DNA of 37,441 nucleotides from Tolypothrix sp. PCC 7712 (GTDB lineage: Bacteria > Cyanobacteriota > Cyanobacteriia > Cyanobacteriales > Nostocaceae): the NCBI RefSeq assembly GCF_025860405.1, contig NZ_CP063796.1, forward strand, positions 1 to 37,441. Direction: 5' to 3'. The translations under genes were made by a program, and so were the position numbers. Positions 21,707 to 28,890 of the stretch are shown piece after piece. The notes beneath the pieces were generated by a model. The model was not told the DNA's origin. It was given only the letters and a program-made list of their open reading frames with translations, and made no database searches. How positions within the stretch are numbered: position 1 is the stretch's first letter; each line of letters opens with the position of its first letter.

Positions 21707-23161
21707 ATGAAACAGGGTGTTGTCGAGTTAGCCCTGGCTGGTGTGTGTGGTGTAGCTGCAATCATCGGGCTAGCAAGTTCGCAAACACGCCAGCCTTATG
21801 ATTTGACACAGATTCAGTTCTGCCCAAAGTCAACTAACGGCGTTCAAAGTCAAATAAAGCTGGATAAACGTTTTTGTAACCAGCCGCGTTTTGTCCTGGC
21901 TGAAGAATGGCAACGCTATGGGCTGTATGGCAGCATGATTCCTTATAAGGGTGATGCAATTCAATGGGTGCGTGATTTACCAACAGATAACCCTAATCAG
22001 TTGTTGGGTGGTGCGGTTACAGTTATGGGGCTATGGGGTATTGTCGGTTGCTTGCTTGTGCGTTCACAACGCCTCAAGCGCAAGGATTATGAATTAGGGG
22101 AATTGGAGAAGACTGGCGGCTATGCAATTTGGCAGCAACACAAGCACAAACGTGAAGTTAAGCAGCATTCAACCCAGCTTTATACTGAACGCCTAAAGGA
22201 TGGACTGTCAGGACTGGACACAGAGGAACGCAAAGCGCTGGGACTGACTGACTCAGAAAACGAACGCGCTAAAGCACGTATCCAGCTTGAGGATTTCATG
22301 AAAGCCCGTGCTGTTAATCATTCTGTGATGGATAAGACGATTGCTGAGAATTTAAGGGACAGAGCGAAGGCGGAGCAAGAACGCGGCAAGATTGAGGGGA
22401 AGACTAAGGGCGCGATCGCAAACAGCGATCATCATCCTTTGACTGACCAGCGCCTCATCAGTGATTTAATTGAAGCACTTAAGAATCATGAGGACGGCTG
22501 GTTGTGGAAGGTTATCGACAATCAAAAGCCTGTTTGGGTGCTAGGAGAAGCAGGAAGTGGTAAATCAACTTTAGCCGCTTCGATTGTGATGCTCAGAGAA
22601 TATCTGTTTGATATGCCGTTGTATCAGCTCATAGATGCACACGCCGGAGATAATTTAAGAAACGCATGGAAGTATTTAAGCCCTCAGTTAATAGCTAAAA
22701 CAGAAGAAGAGATTGGACAAGCTTTTGATGATGCTCGCGAGCGTTGGTTAGATAGAATTAATAATCAGCCTGACAAGCAACCGCAACAGTTATTAGTTGA
22801 TGAATTTACGAACTATTCTGAGTCAGATATCACTAAGGAACCTGCTAAAAAGTTTGTTAAAGCATCTCTGAGTGACCCTAGAAAGGCTGAAGAAAGGTTA
22901 GTGTGTATTGCCCATTTTTTTACTAATACTGCTGTTGGTGGCAGTGATGGAACAGCTAAGGGTAGAAGCAGAGGTACTATTCAAATTGACCGCAAAACTG
23001 TTGATGGTAAAACACCTTTGAAAGTTGCAATAGTTAACGGGTTAAATAATTCTGATGGCGATGCTGAAGTAGATAAAAAGGTGACAATTCCTAGTTGGTT
23101 GACTCCTCTAAGTATTCACAAGCATTTTAACGGTCAACCGATTGATTTTGATGAATCGTGA
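21707..23161 (+). CDS. Membrane-anchored P-loop ATPase
   Basis: This 484-residue protein has two N-terminal membrane segments (residues about 5-24 and 99-118). The loop between them has cysteines C39 and C57. A charged helical region follows (about 130-235). The ATPase domain at about 245-470 has Walker A GEAGSGKST (280-288) and Walker B QLLVDEF (361-367). Beyond it are KAEERLVCIAHFF and a glycine-rich KGRSRGTIQID stretch that may hold an arginine finger. The layout recalls coupling proteins and HerA/FtsK-like DNA pumps, but it is not a recognisable VirD4 (a separate VirD4-like gene is at 35.8 kb). It is the last gene of the block and is followed by a large inverted repeat. Confidence 0.7.
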   Translation: MKQGVVELALAGVCGVAAIIGLASSQTRQPYDLTQIQFCPKSTNGVQSQIKLDKRFCNQPRFVLAEEWQRYGLYGSMIPYKGDAIQWVRDLPTDNPNQLLGGAVTVMGLWGIVGCLLVRSQRLKRKDYELGELEKTGGYAIWQQHKHKREVKQHSTQLYTERLKDGLSGLDTEERKALGLTDSENERAKARIQLEDFMKARAVNHSVMDKTIAENLRDRAKAEQERGKIEGKTKGAIANSDHHPLTDQRLISDLIEALKNHEDGWLWKVIDNQKPVWVLGEAGSGKSTLAASIVMLREYLFDMPLYQLIDAHAGDNLRNAWKYLSPQLIAKTEEEIGQAFDDARERWLDRINNQPDKQPQQLLVDEFTNYSESDITKEPAKKFVKASLSDPRKAEERLVCIAHFFTNTAVGGSDGTAKGRSRGTIQIDRKTVDGKTPLKVAIVNGLNNSDGDAEVDKKVTIPSWLTPLSIHKHFNGQPIDFDES

Positions 23162-23184
23162 TCAAAACATTTTTTAGCTGTCAA

Positions 23185-23311
23185 GAACTGGGAGTAGAGC
23201 GGGTGGCGACAGCGGAGTGTGGGGGGCGGGCTGCTGAGTTTTGGCCACTCCATGAGTAAATTGTTGCCCGTCCCCCACACCACCCGCTCTAAGCGTTGCG
23301 TCTCCCAGTTC
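23185..23311. repeat. Large imperfect inverted repeat
   Basis: The left arm starts GAACTGGGAG and includes AGCGGGTGG and GTGTGGGGG. The right arm has CCCCCACAC, CACCCGCT and CTCCCAGTTC in complementary order. Arms are about 46 bases with a few gaps, around a loop of about 34 bases. It lies 23 bp after the ATPase gene and probably acts as a transcription end. It is GC-rich, like dispersed Nostoc palindromes. Confidence 0.65.
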
Positions 23312-23373
23312 GTCGGGGCAAGACGAGGTAGTGAGGTTGAAGTAATTCTGATGTCACAGTTGATGGCGTGGAT

Positions 23374-23398
23374 CTAGCGAGGCTGTCACTAGGGACAA
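23374..23398. repeat. Module-flanking direct repeat, left copy
   Basis: CTAGCGAGGCTGTCACTAGG plus GACAA matches 25697-25721 at 21 of 25 positions in the same orientation. The two copies enclose the lipoprotein, PadR and glycosyltransferase genes. Confidence 0.6.
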
Positions 23399-23434
23399 CA
23401 GTATTAAGAGAACCACGACCCGCAATGAAAATTT

Positions 23435-23581
23435 TTATTTTGGCGAACAATTATTCTTGTTGAAGTGAAACTCAGGAGGGAATAGCTTGAGGTTTGCCGA
23501 ACCACCGCAACTAGATGTTGTGAGTATTGCTGTAGCGGCAAGTACTGTTATTAAAGCAAAAATTAATTTAAACTTAGACAT
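23435..23581 (-). CDS. Tiny putative lipoprotein, 48 residues
   Basis: This 48-residue gene starts MSKFKLIFALITVLAATAIL and continues TTSSCGGSANLKLFPPEFHF. It has a positively charged N-terminus, a hydrophobic core at residues 6-20, and a lipobox-like TSSC with C25 followed by GG, as in lipoprotein signal peptides. The mature part would be only about 24 residues and contains one more Cys (C45). A strong AAGGAGGG Shine-Dalgarno lies about 10 bases upstream of the ATG. The -3 residue of the lipobox is T rather than L, so lipid modification is likely but not certain. The function is unknown. Confidence 0.65.
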   Translation of the reverse strand: MSKFKLIFALITVLAATAILTTSSCGGSANLKLFPPEFHFNKNNCSPK

Positions 23582-24185
23582 GGTAAACTAATCCCTCCTT
23601 TAGGGTAACTAAAAGATTATCGATTTATTTCTTGTTCAGAAATTGAGGTTCCTAAATTTGCTCTCGGAACTTTTTAATGAGATATGACATAAGGTTTCAC
23701 ATAAACTATGGATAGTATTTTTGATAGTTCCATTTCAGGTATTAGTGTTATTACATAAAATAAATTCTACTAATTTTAATATAGAAGAATAGCCAAAACT
23801 ACCTTTCTTTAGCTCTCAAGAATCCTACTATTTTCTCAAAAGGAATTATATCAATCAAATAATATTAAAAAAATGATATAAGAAAATGTTTTTCTTTAAA
23901 AGAAAGAATTATACATTTTTTTAGCATTGTTGTATATCAAAAAAATGATAATAATTTTGATATTGTAGAGATTACAATGTTTGTTGTATTTATGCTGAAA
24001 TTTGTTTGTTGAGTTTCAGAGTTATTTTAGTGGTTAGCTACAATATAGAATTTAAAAAAAAGCAAGAGCCATATAAACTCTGCCTAAACAAGGTTAGAAT
24101 CAGTATACTTAGCAGTAATTTAGCCGGAGGATTATATACATAAAACAATAAAATATATAAAAAAATAATTATTTAATATAAAATT
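23582..24185. other. AT-rich gene-free region
   Basis: No gene is visible over about 600 bases. CTGAAA/TTTCAG (23995-24019) and TATCA/TGATA around an A-run near 23935-23950 are small inverted repeats. A GGAGG at about 24125 has no start codon at a usable distance. The region between the divergent lipoprotein and padR genes probably holds both promoters, and PadR proteins often bind such AT-rich sites. Confidence 0.45.
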
Positions 24186-24545
24186 ATGCAATATGATGTA
24201 AAGCAAAAGTTTCTTGATGTAGAAATTAACTCTTTAGAAGAAGTTGTACTAACTATTCTCTCTTCAGGCAAATGCTATGGAACAGAAATAATTGAAATTG
24301 TAAGTTCTGCTAGTGAGGGAAGAAAACAATTAAATTTTGGAAGCTTATATCCTACGCTTTATAAGCTTAAGATAAGAGGGCTGATAGAAGAAGATTTAGG
24401 CGAGACTCATCTACCTGAAAGAGGTGGACATCGACGTAAATACTATAAGATTACTGAGTTAGGTATCCAAGCATTATCTCATATTGAGAATTTTCGCCAA
24501 AAGTTACGTTTACGAGAACAAGTTTTTCCTACATCCCTACAATAA
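24186..24545 (+). CDS. PadR-family transcriptional regulator
   Basis: This 119-residue protein has the PadR winged-helix signature: LEEVVLTILSSGKCYGTEII, then FGSLYPTLYKLKIRGLIEED, GHRRKYYKITELGIQAL and a C-terminal helix. PadR proteins repress a neighbouring gene or operon. Its gene is 15 bp upstream of the glycosyltransferase gene, so both are probably cotranscribed and autoregulated. PadR genes are often found directly before genes whose products begin with a permease-prefix domain, and the next gene has such a segment. Confidence 0.85.
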   Translation: MQYDVKQKFLDVEINSLEEVVLTILSSGKCYGTEIIEIVSSASEGRKQLNFGSLYPTLYKLKIRGLIEEDLGETHLPERGGHRRKYYKITELGIQALSHIENFRQKLRLREQVFPTSLQ

Positions 24546-24560
24546 TTTTTATTCAAGATA

Positions 24561-25607
24561 TTGAAAAAAATCTCAATAGATTTTAATGTAAATATGCTAA
24601 TTCTCAAGTTTATTGCTCAATTAATTAGTCCTTTATTGGCTGAATCTATAAGAGATGAAGCTTTGGGAGATGTATGGGAAGCTTATTACAAATTAAGAGC
24701 GAAAGAAGTCTCTGCAATCTTATGTATTGTTTTAACTATATTTAGATTTATGCTCCTGATTTGGGCTTCCTTACAGATAAAATATCTAGAAAAATGGCAT
24801 AAAAACATTACTCCAAGTATATCTGAACCTCCTACTATAAAAGTACTTGATTTTCCCATTACTGCTTTAACTTTTGAAGATCAGATCCAAACACTGCGGA
24901 AATGGATGATCGCACGCGAAAGTAGAACAGTCTGCATAGCTAATGTCCACATGCTCATGGAGGCTCATGGGAATTCAGAGTTTGCTAATGTCTTAAAAAA
25001 TGCAGATTTTGTCACTCCAGATGGGATGCCCGTAGTTTGGATGATGCGGCGGATGGGTGCGCCTTCTCAAGATCGTGTAGGCGGGATGGATATCTTACAA
25101 GCATTGTGTAGGCTAGCTCAAATACAAAATGTCAGTGTTTTCTTTCTCGGTTCGCAAACAGAAATCCTTGCTAGAATGCGGAAAAGTCTAGAACAAGAAT
25201 TTCCCAAGCTGAAAATAGCAGCGATGGAACCTTTACCCTTCCGTCCGCTGACGGAAACTGAAGACGCAGATTTGATCAATAAAATCAATAAAAGTGGTGC
25301 TGGCCTAGTATTTGTATCTTTAGGATGTCCAAAACAGGAACACTGGATGGCCCAGCATAAAGGTAAAATCCAGGCTGTAATGATTGGAGTTGGTGGAGTT
25401 TTCCCCGTTTACGCTGGAATCCATAAGCGCGCACCACGCATAATTAGAGAATTAGGATTTGAGTGGCTTTATCGCTGGATTCAAGAACCACTTCGCCTCT
25501 GGAGTCGTTATCTCACCACAATTCCACCTTTTATGTGGCTGGCAACAAAACAGTTACTCTCATCAAGTCGTTTTAATTCGGTATTTTTTCAAGAAACAGG
25601 AGAGTGA
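24561..25607 (+). CDS. WecG/TagA-family glycosyltransferase with membrane prefix
   Basis: From a TTG at 24561 this has 348 residues; an ATG at 24594 is an alternative. Residues about 12-85 contain LISPLLAESIRDEALGDVWE and a membrane segment at about 51-71. They resemble the permease-prefix domain usually attached to ABC permeases downstream of PadR. Residues about 93-330 are a WecG/TagA/CpsF enzyme, with ANVHMLMEA, TPDGMPVVWMMR (D154), DRVGGMDIL, FLGSQTEIL, VSLGCPKQEHWM and GVGGVF. These enzymes transfer N-acetylmannosamine or a similar sugar to a lipid-linked acceptor during surface polysaccharide synthesis. The fusion is unusual. The enzyme would act at the inner face of the membrane. Confidence 0.82.
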   Translation: MKKISIDFNVNMLILKFIAQLISPLLAESIRDEALGDVWEAYYKLRAKEVSAILCIVLTIFRFMLLIWASLQIKYLEKWHKNITPSISEPPTIKVLDFPITALTFEDQIQTLRKWMIARESRTVCIANVHMLMEAHGNSEFANVLKNADFVTPDGMPVVWMMRRMGAPSQDRVGGMDILQALCRLAQIQNVSVFFLGSQTEILARMRKSLEQEFPKLKIAAMEPLPFRPLTETEDADLINKINKSGAGLVFVSLGCPKQEHWMAQHKGKIQAVMIGVGGVFPVYAGIHKRAPRIIRELGFEWLYRWIQEPLRLWSRYLTTIPPFMWLATKQLLSSSRFNSVFFQETGE

Positions 25608-26000
25608 GGGGTTTAGGTTGTTAAATACGGTACAATCTACACGCTGATGTATAACCCTGACTTTTTACGGGATCTGGAAAACGAAAAGGGGTTAAACTAG
25701 CGAGGTTGTTATTAGGGGCAAGCTGATTGTAAAAAGTTTTGTCCCGGTATAGACTGCTGTGTAGACATTGGTGCAGACTACTGAGTGTGAAAATCTGGAA
25801 CTGGGGCTGCTGCTGGGCAGCGTTGATGCGTTGATATCACGCGCTTGATAGCAACAGCGAACAACTTGACCATTACAAAATATTTGATGTGATGAACCCT
25901 ATCTACATGATTGTCTAGTCAGGGATTGACATGGTATCCGGTAAGAGTGCAAAGTTGCGATAATGGAGCTTTTGGCAACTGTACTCAGTCCGTGGAAACT
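25608..26000. other. Gene-free region with repeats before recombinase
   Basis: This contains second copies of two short repeats: 25655-25683 (shared with 7606-7634) and 25697-25721 (shared with 23374-23398). From 25750 there are repeated GTAGAC/GCAGACTA-like strings and a GATATC-centred palindromic patch near 25830. It is a plausible location for the target site of the adjacent tyrosine recombinase, but no core site can be defined. An in-frame upstream extension of the recombinase into this region is open but looks non-coding. Confidence 0.45.
25655..25721. repeat. Composite of two dispersed repeats, right copies
   Basis: The first half matches 7606-7634 and the second half (25697-25721) matches 23374-23398, both in direct orientation. 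Having both repeats side by side here suggests an ancestral arrangement or an element end. Confidence 0.55.
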
Positions 26001-27005
26001 ATGGATACTGTCACCATCATTGAAGGGGAAATACTCAGGGGAGACAATACGCTTGTGCCGTTGGACTCGGCGACGTTATCCACAGCACCGGATGTGATGG
26101 CGCGGTTGTTATTGGGGAAGCGATCGCCTAATACTCAAAGAGCTTATGCTAGGGATTTGCGGGATTTTTTTGATTATGTGGCCCATCAACCGCCTACGCC
26201 TTCTGTGGTAGCACAGTTTCTCAAGTTGGAGCAAGTCCAAGCAATTAATATTGTCAGTCAGTATAAAGAAAGCCTGATGAATAAAGGACTGTCGGAGGCG
26301 ACGGTGAACCGGCGGTTATCGGCAATTAAGTCGCTGGTGCAGGTGGGGAGGGTGTTGGGGGTGTGTAATTTTGTGCTGGATGATGTGGGGGCGGAAAAAG
26401 TTAAGGCTTATCGAGATACCAGCGGTGTAGCACCGGAGGCGATCGCTAGCATGATGCAGCTGATTGATACTAGCACTGTCATGGGGAAGCGCGATTATGC
26501 CATTATGCGGTTGTTGTGGGACAATGCCCTGCGGCGCAATGAAATCTGCCAGATGAATATCGGCGATTTTAACGCCAGTGGGGGGACGATTTCTATTTTG
26601 GGTAAGGGGCGGGGGACGCAAAAGGAAACTATTAAACTCAGTCGCAAAACTATAGCGGCGATTACTGATTGGTTGATTGCTAGCAGGCGGACTAAAGCTA
26701 AATTAAATGAACCACTGTTTGTGGCGCTGGTGGAACATTATAAGGGGAAGCGGTTGACTGGGGAATTTATTCGCAAGTTGGTGGATACTTTGGCGCAAGA
26801 GGCTGGTATTCCTAAGAAGATGTCGCCGCACCGGATTCGGCATAGTGCGATTACCAAAGCTACAGAGGTGTTTGAGGGTGATTACCAAAAGGTGCAGAAG
26901 TTTAGTAGGCACGCGAATATTAATACTGTGCTGAAGTATGACGATAACCGTAAAAAACAGGAGTTTCAAGCTACTATCACTGATACGCTGGCTGACCTGT
27001 TTTGA
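26001..27005 (+). CDS. Tyrosine recombinase (XerC/D-like), intact
   Basis: Starting at the ATG at 26001 the protein has 334 residues. It has an N-terminal core-binding domain (SPNTQRAYARDLRDFFDYV) and a full catalytic set: R178 (NALRRNEI), a lysine in the ILGKGRG turn, H277 and R280 (SPHRIRH), H304 (FSRHANINTV) and nucleophile Y313 (LKYDDNR). Sites and spacing are intact, unlike the broken recombinase near 10 kb. Likely roles are resolving plasmid multimers or integrating the plasmid or modules at short sites. An in-frame start upstream at 25911 exists, but the added residues look non-coding. Confidence 0.9.
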   Translation: MDTVTIIEGEILRGDNTLVPLDSATLSTAPDVMARLLLGKRSPNTQRAYARDLRDFFDYVAHQPPTPSVVAQFLKLEQVQAINIVSQYKESLMNKGLSEATVNRRLSAIKSLVQVGRVLGVCNFVLDDVGAEKVKAYRDTSGVAPEAIASMMQLIDTSTVMGKRDYAIMRLLWDNALRRNEICQMNIGDFNASGGTISILGKGRGTQKETIKLSRKTIAAITDWLIASRRTKAKLNEPLFVALVEHYKGKRLTGEFIRKLVDTLAQEAGIPKKMSPHRIRHSAITKATEVFEGDYQKVQKFSRHANINTVLKYDDNRKKQEFQATITDTLADLF

Positions 27006-27158
27006 GGCAACTAAGATTTAATTAAAGTTCTTTAAATCAATAATCTAGGGGGTAAATATTGATATTGAGCGTTGTTTAACTGAAGACAGCTAGGGGAGAA
27101 ATATTTTTATATCTATTTACCGTTAATTTCAGTTTTAATTAATTATTATTGTTTGATG

Positions 27159-27524
27159 TCAATTTCCCAAGGTTAAAATACCTGATGGCATATCTACGAC
27201 TAACCTACGATTAGTCAGCCATTGACGACCGAGTAAAACTTCTGGCACTCCATCACCAGCATAAACAGGAATATCAAAAATCTCTCCATCAATTCTGACA
27301 AGGCCTGCATAAATATCAAAGTTAGATACACCTCTTGCCATCAACATCGAACGTTCGCCTAAATATTCCCAATCAAACCCTTCCAAGTCCTGCTGATCAA
27401 TGGCTAACCAATCTGAAAATCCTGTATCTAAAACCACATCAATTGGTAATTCAAATCCATTGGCGGCAATCAATTCGATTTCAAAAATCAACTCCTCCCC
27501 ATCACCAAACCTTCCTGATATCAT
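27159..27524 (-). CDS. Retropepsin-like aspartyl protease
   Basis: This 121-residue protein has a single Asp-Thr-Gly site in DVVLDTGFSDWLAI (D33) and a beta-rich pattern. The C-terminal GDGVPEVLLGRQWL and RLVVDMPSGILTL segments are typical of single-domain bacterial aspartyl proteases that dimerise like retropepsins. There is no signal peptide, so it is likely cytoplasmic. It overlaps the upstream gene by four bases (ATGA). Such pairs are common in cyanobacteria and their role is not established. Confidence 0.78.
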   Translation of the reverse strand: MISGRFGDGEELIFEIELIAANGFELPIDVVLDTGFSDWLAIDQQDLEGFDWEYLGERSMLMARGVSNFDIYAGLVRIDGEIFDIPVYAGDGVPEVLLGRQWLTNRRLVVDMPSGILTLGN

Positions 27525-27838
27525 ATTGTCCCAGCAACTCCAGTATCGTTAATTTTAAAGACGAAAACGGGACAGTTTGGGTGTTTTTGGCGTGACATTT
27601 TAATAGCAGTCATCTCATCTTTATCAACAAAATATTCGCGGCTTTCTGGTTCGACTGCCATGTACCAGTTGTAGTGAGTTTTAATTAGTTCGGGTTGGAC
27701 TCTATCAAAAATGGGCTTACAGCGTTGGTAAAATTCTTCTTGAGAAGTTTTCTTGGCAAGCTTTTTCTCTTCTGCCCACTGGATTTGGGGAAAAATTCTT
27801 CCCCTGCGGGTAACGCGGCTGGGTTTGGTTTCGGTCAT
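27521..27838 (-). CDS. Small partner of the aspartyl protease
   Basis: This 105-residue protein has a basic N-terminus (MTETKPSRVTRRGRIFPQI), a helical middle (LAKKTSQEEFYQRCKPIFDR) and the conserved-looking segments THYNWYMAVEPESREYFVDK and HPNCPVFVFKINDTG. It is translationally coupled to the protease gene, and the two probably act together. The fold and function are unknown to me. Confidence 0.7.
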   Translation of the reverse strand: MTETKPSRVTRRGRIFPQIQWAEEKKLAKKTSQEEFYQRCKPIFDRVQPELIKTHYNWYMAVEPESREYFVDKDEMTAIKMSRQKHPNCPVFVFKINDTGVAGTI

Positions 27839-28130
27839 AGTTGATTCTCACGAATGGGTGATATCTATATTTATATTAGGGGCAGATACAGCCTGGCTGA
27901 CACAGGGGCAGAATAAACTGTTTAGTTTAAATACTGAACATCAGTAGCTTTTTTTGAAGAACTTACAGCTTTTAAATTTGCACAAAATAAAGCCACTGCA
28001 ATATATGCTATAACGGACAGAAAATTTTCGACTTGCTGACAAGCTAACTTGTTGACTGGTTAGGAAGCTAACTTGCTATATTTATAGCTTGCCAGTAAGC
28101 TCGTAAGCAACATGGTTGGCTGTTCATTCA
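27839..28130. promoter_or_regulatory. Partition centromere candidate and parA promoter region
   Basis: AAGCTAACTTG occurs twice, 24 bp apart (28041-28051, 28065-28075). The related 10-mers ACTTGCTGAC (28031-28040) and ACTTGTTGAC (28047-28056) are interleaved with them. The reverse complement of the second, GTCAACAAGT, occurs seven times exactly inside the downstream RHH gene. Repeats directly upstream of parA are the usual centromere/operator arrangement for ParA-RHH partition systems. A GGGGCAGA direct repeat and an AAACT/AGTTT hairpin lie at 27880-27930. Confidence 0.6.
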
Positions 28131-28874
28131 ATGATCATCGCGATAGCAAATCAAAAAGGAGGTGTAGCTAAAACCACCTCCACCATCTGTTTAGGAGGAA
28201 TCCTGGCTTGTTCGGGTACTGTCCTCGCAATTGACCTTGACCCTCAAGGGAACCTCACTACGGGTTTAGGGGTAGAAGTGGCTGACGAGCAGATTAGCTG
28301 CTATGACGTAATTACAGAACAAGCAGAAGTCATTGATGCTGTAGTTGCGACTAAATCCGGACTTAGCCTATTACCTGCCGACATTAATCTTGCGAAAGGA
28401 GAAACCGAAATTCTTATGAAGGTGGGTAACTTTTACATCCTCAAAGAGAAACTGGCCCCCATACTTAAGCAATACCAGCACATCTTGATTGATTGCCCAC
28501 CTTCTTTGGGACTGTTAACGGTTAATGCCTTAGCAGCTGCGGATGTAGTCTTGATTCCAGTGCAGTGTCAATTTTTTGCACTCAAAGGACTGGCTGCACT
28601 GCTGGAAACATTAGCCAGCGTGCAAAAACGCCTCAATCCTCAACTAAGAATATTGGGGGTACTGCCGACAATGGCTGAAAACACGGTGATGACTCAAGAT
28701 GTCTTGGACTCTCTCAAGAAACGACTGCAAGACATACGCATTTTTGAACCCGTTCCCAAGTCCATCAAGTTTTCCGAGTCCAACTTAGCCGGCGAACCTA
28801 TACATATATATACCAACGACAAAAAACTAGTGCAGCCCTATGGGGCGATAGCCAATTTGATTGCTGAAATGTAA
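28131..28874 (+). CDS. parA: ParA-family partition ATPase
   Basis: From the ATG at 28131 the protein has 247 residues. It has the deviant Walker A KGGVAKTT at residues 9-16, the switch LDPQGNLTTG, Walker B-like HILIDCPPSLGLLTVNA, and the conserved VLIPVQCQFFALKGL segment. It lacks an N-terminal DNA-binding domain, so it is a small type Ib-like ParA. It acts with the next gene product to move plasmid copies apart. A TTG 15 bases upstream is in frame, but the ATG fits better. Confidence 0.93.
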   Translation: MIIAIANQKGGVAKTTSTICLGGILACSGTVLAIDLDPQGNLTTGLGVEVADEQISCYDVITEQAEVIDAVVATKSGLSLLPADINLAKGETEILMKVGNFYILKEKLAPILKQYQHILIDCPPSLGLLTVNALAAADVVLIPVQCQFFALKGLAALLETLASVQKRLNPQLRILGVLPTMAENTVMTQDVLDSLKKRLQDIRIFEPVPKSIKFSESNLAGEPIHIYTNDKKLVQPYGAIANLIAEM

Positions 28875-28890
28875 AGGCATAAAAAAACCT

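Noticed and set aside
25911..26000. Upstream extension of the intact recombinase
   Set aside because: The extra 30 residues look non-coding and the ATG at 26001 gives the usual family length.
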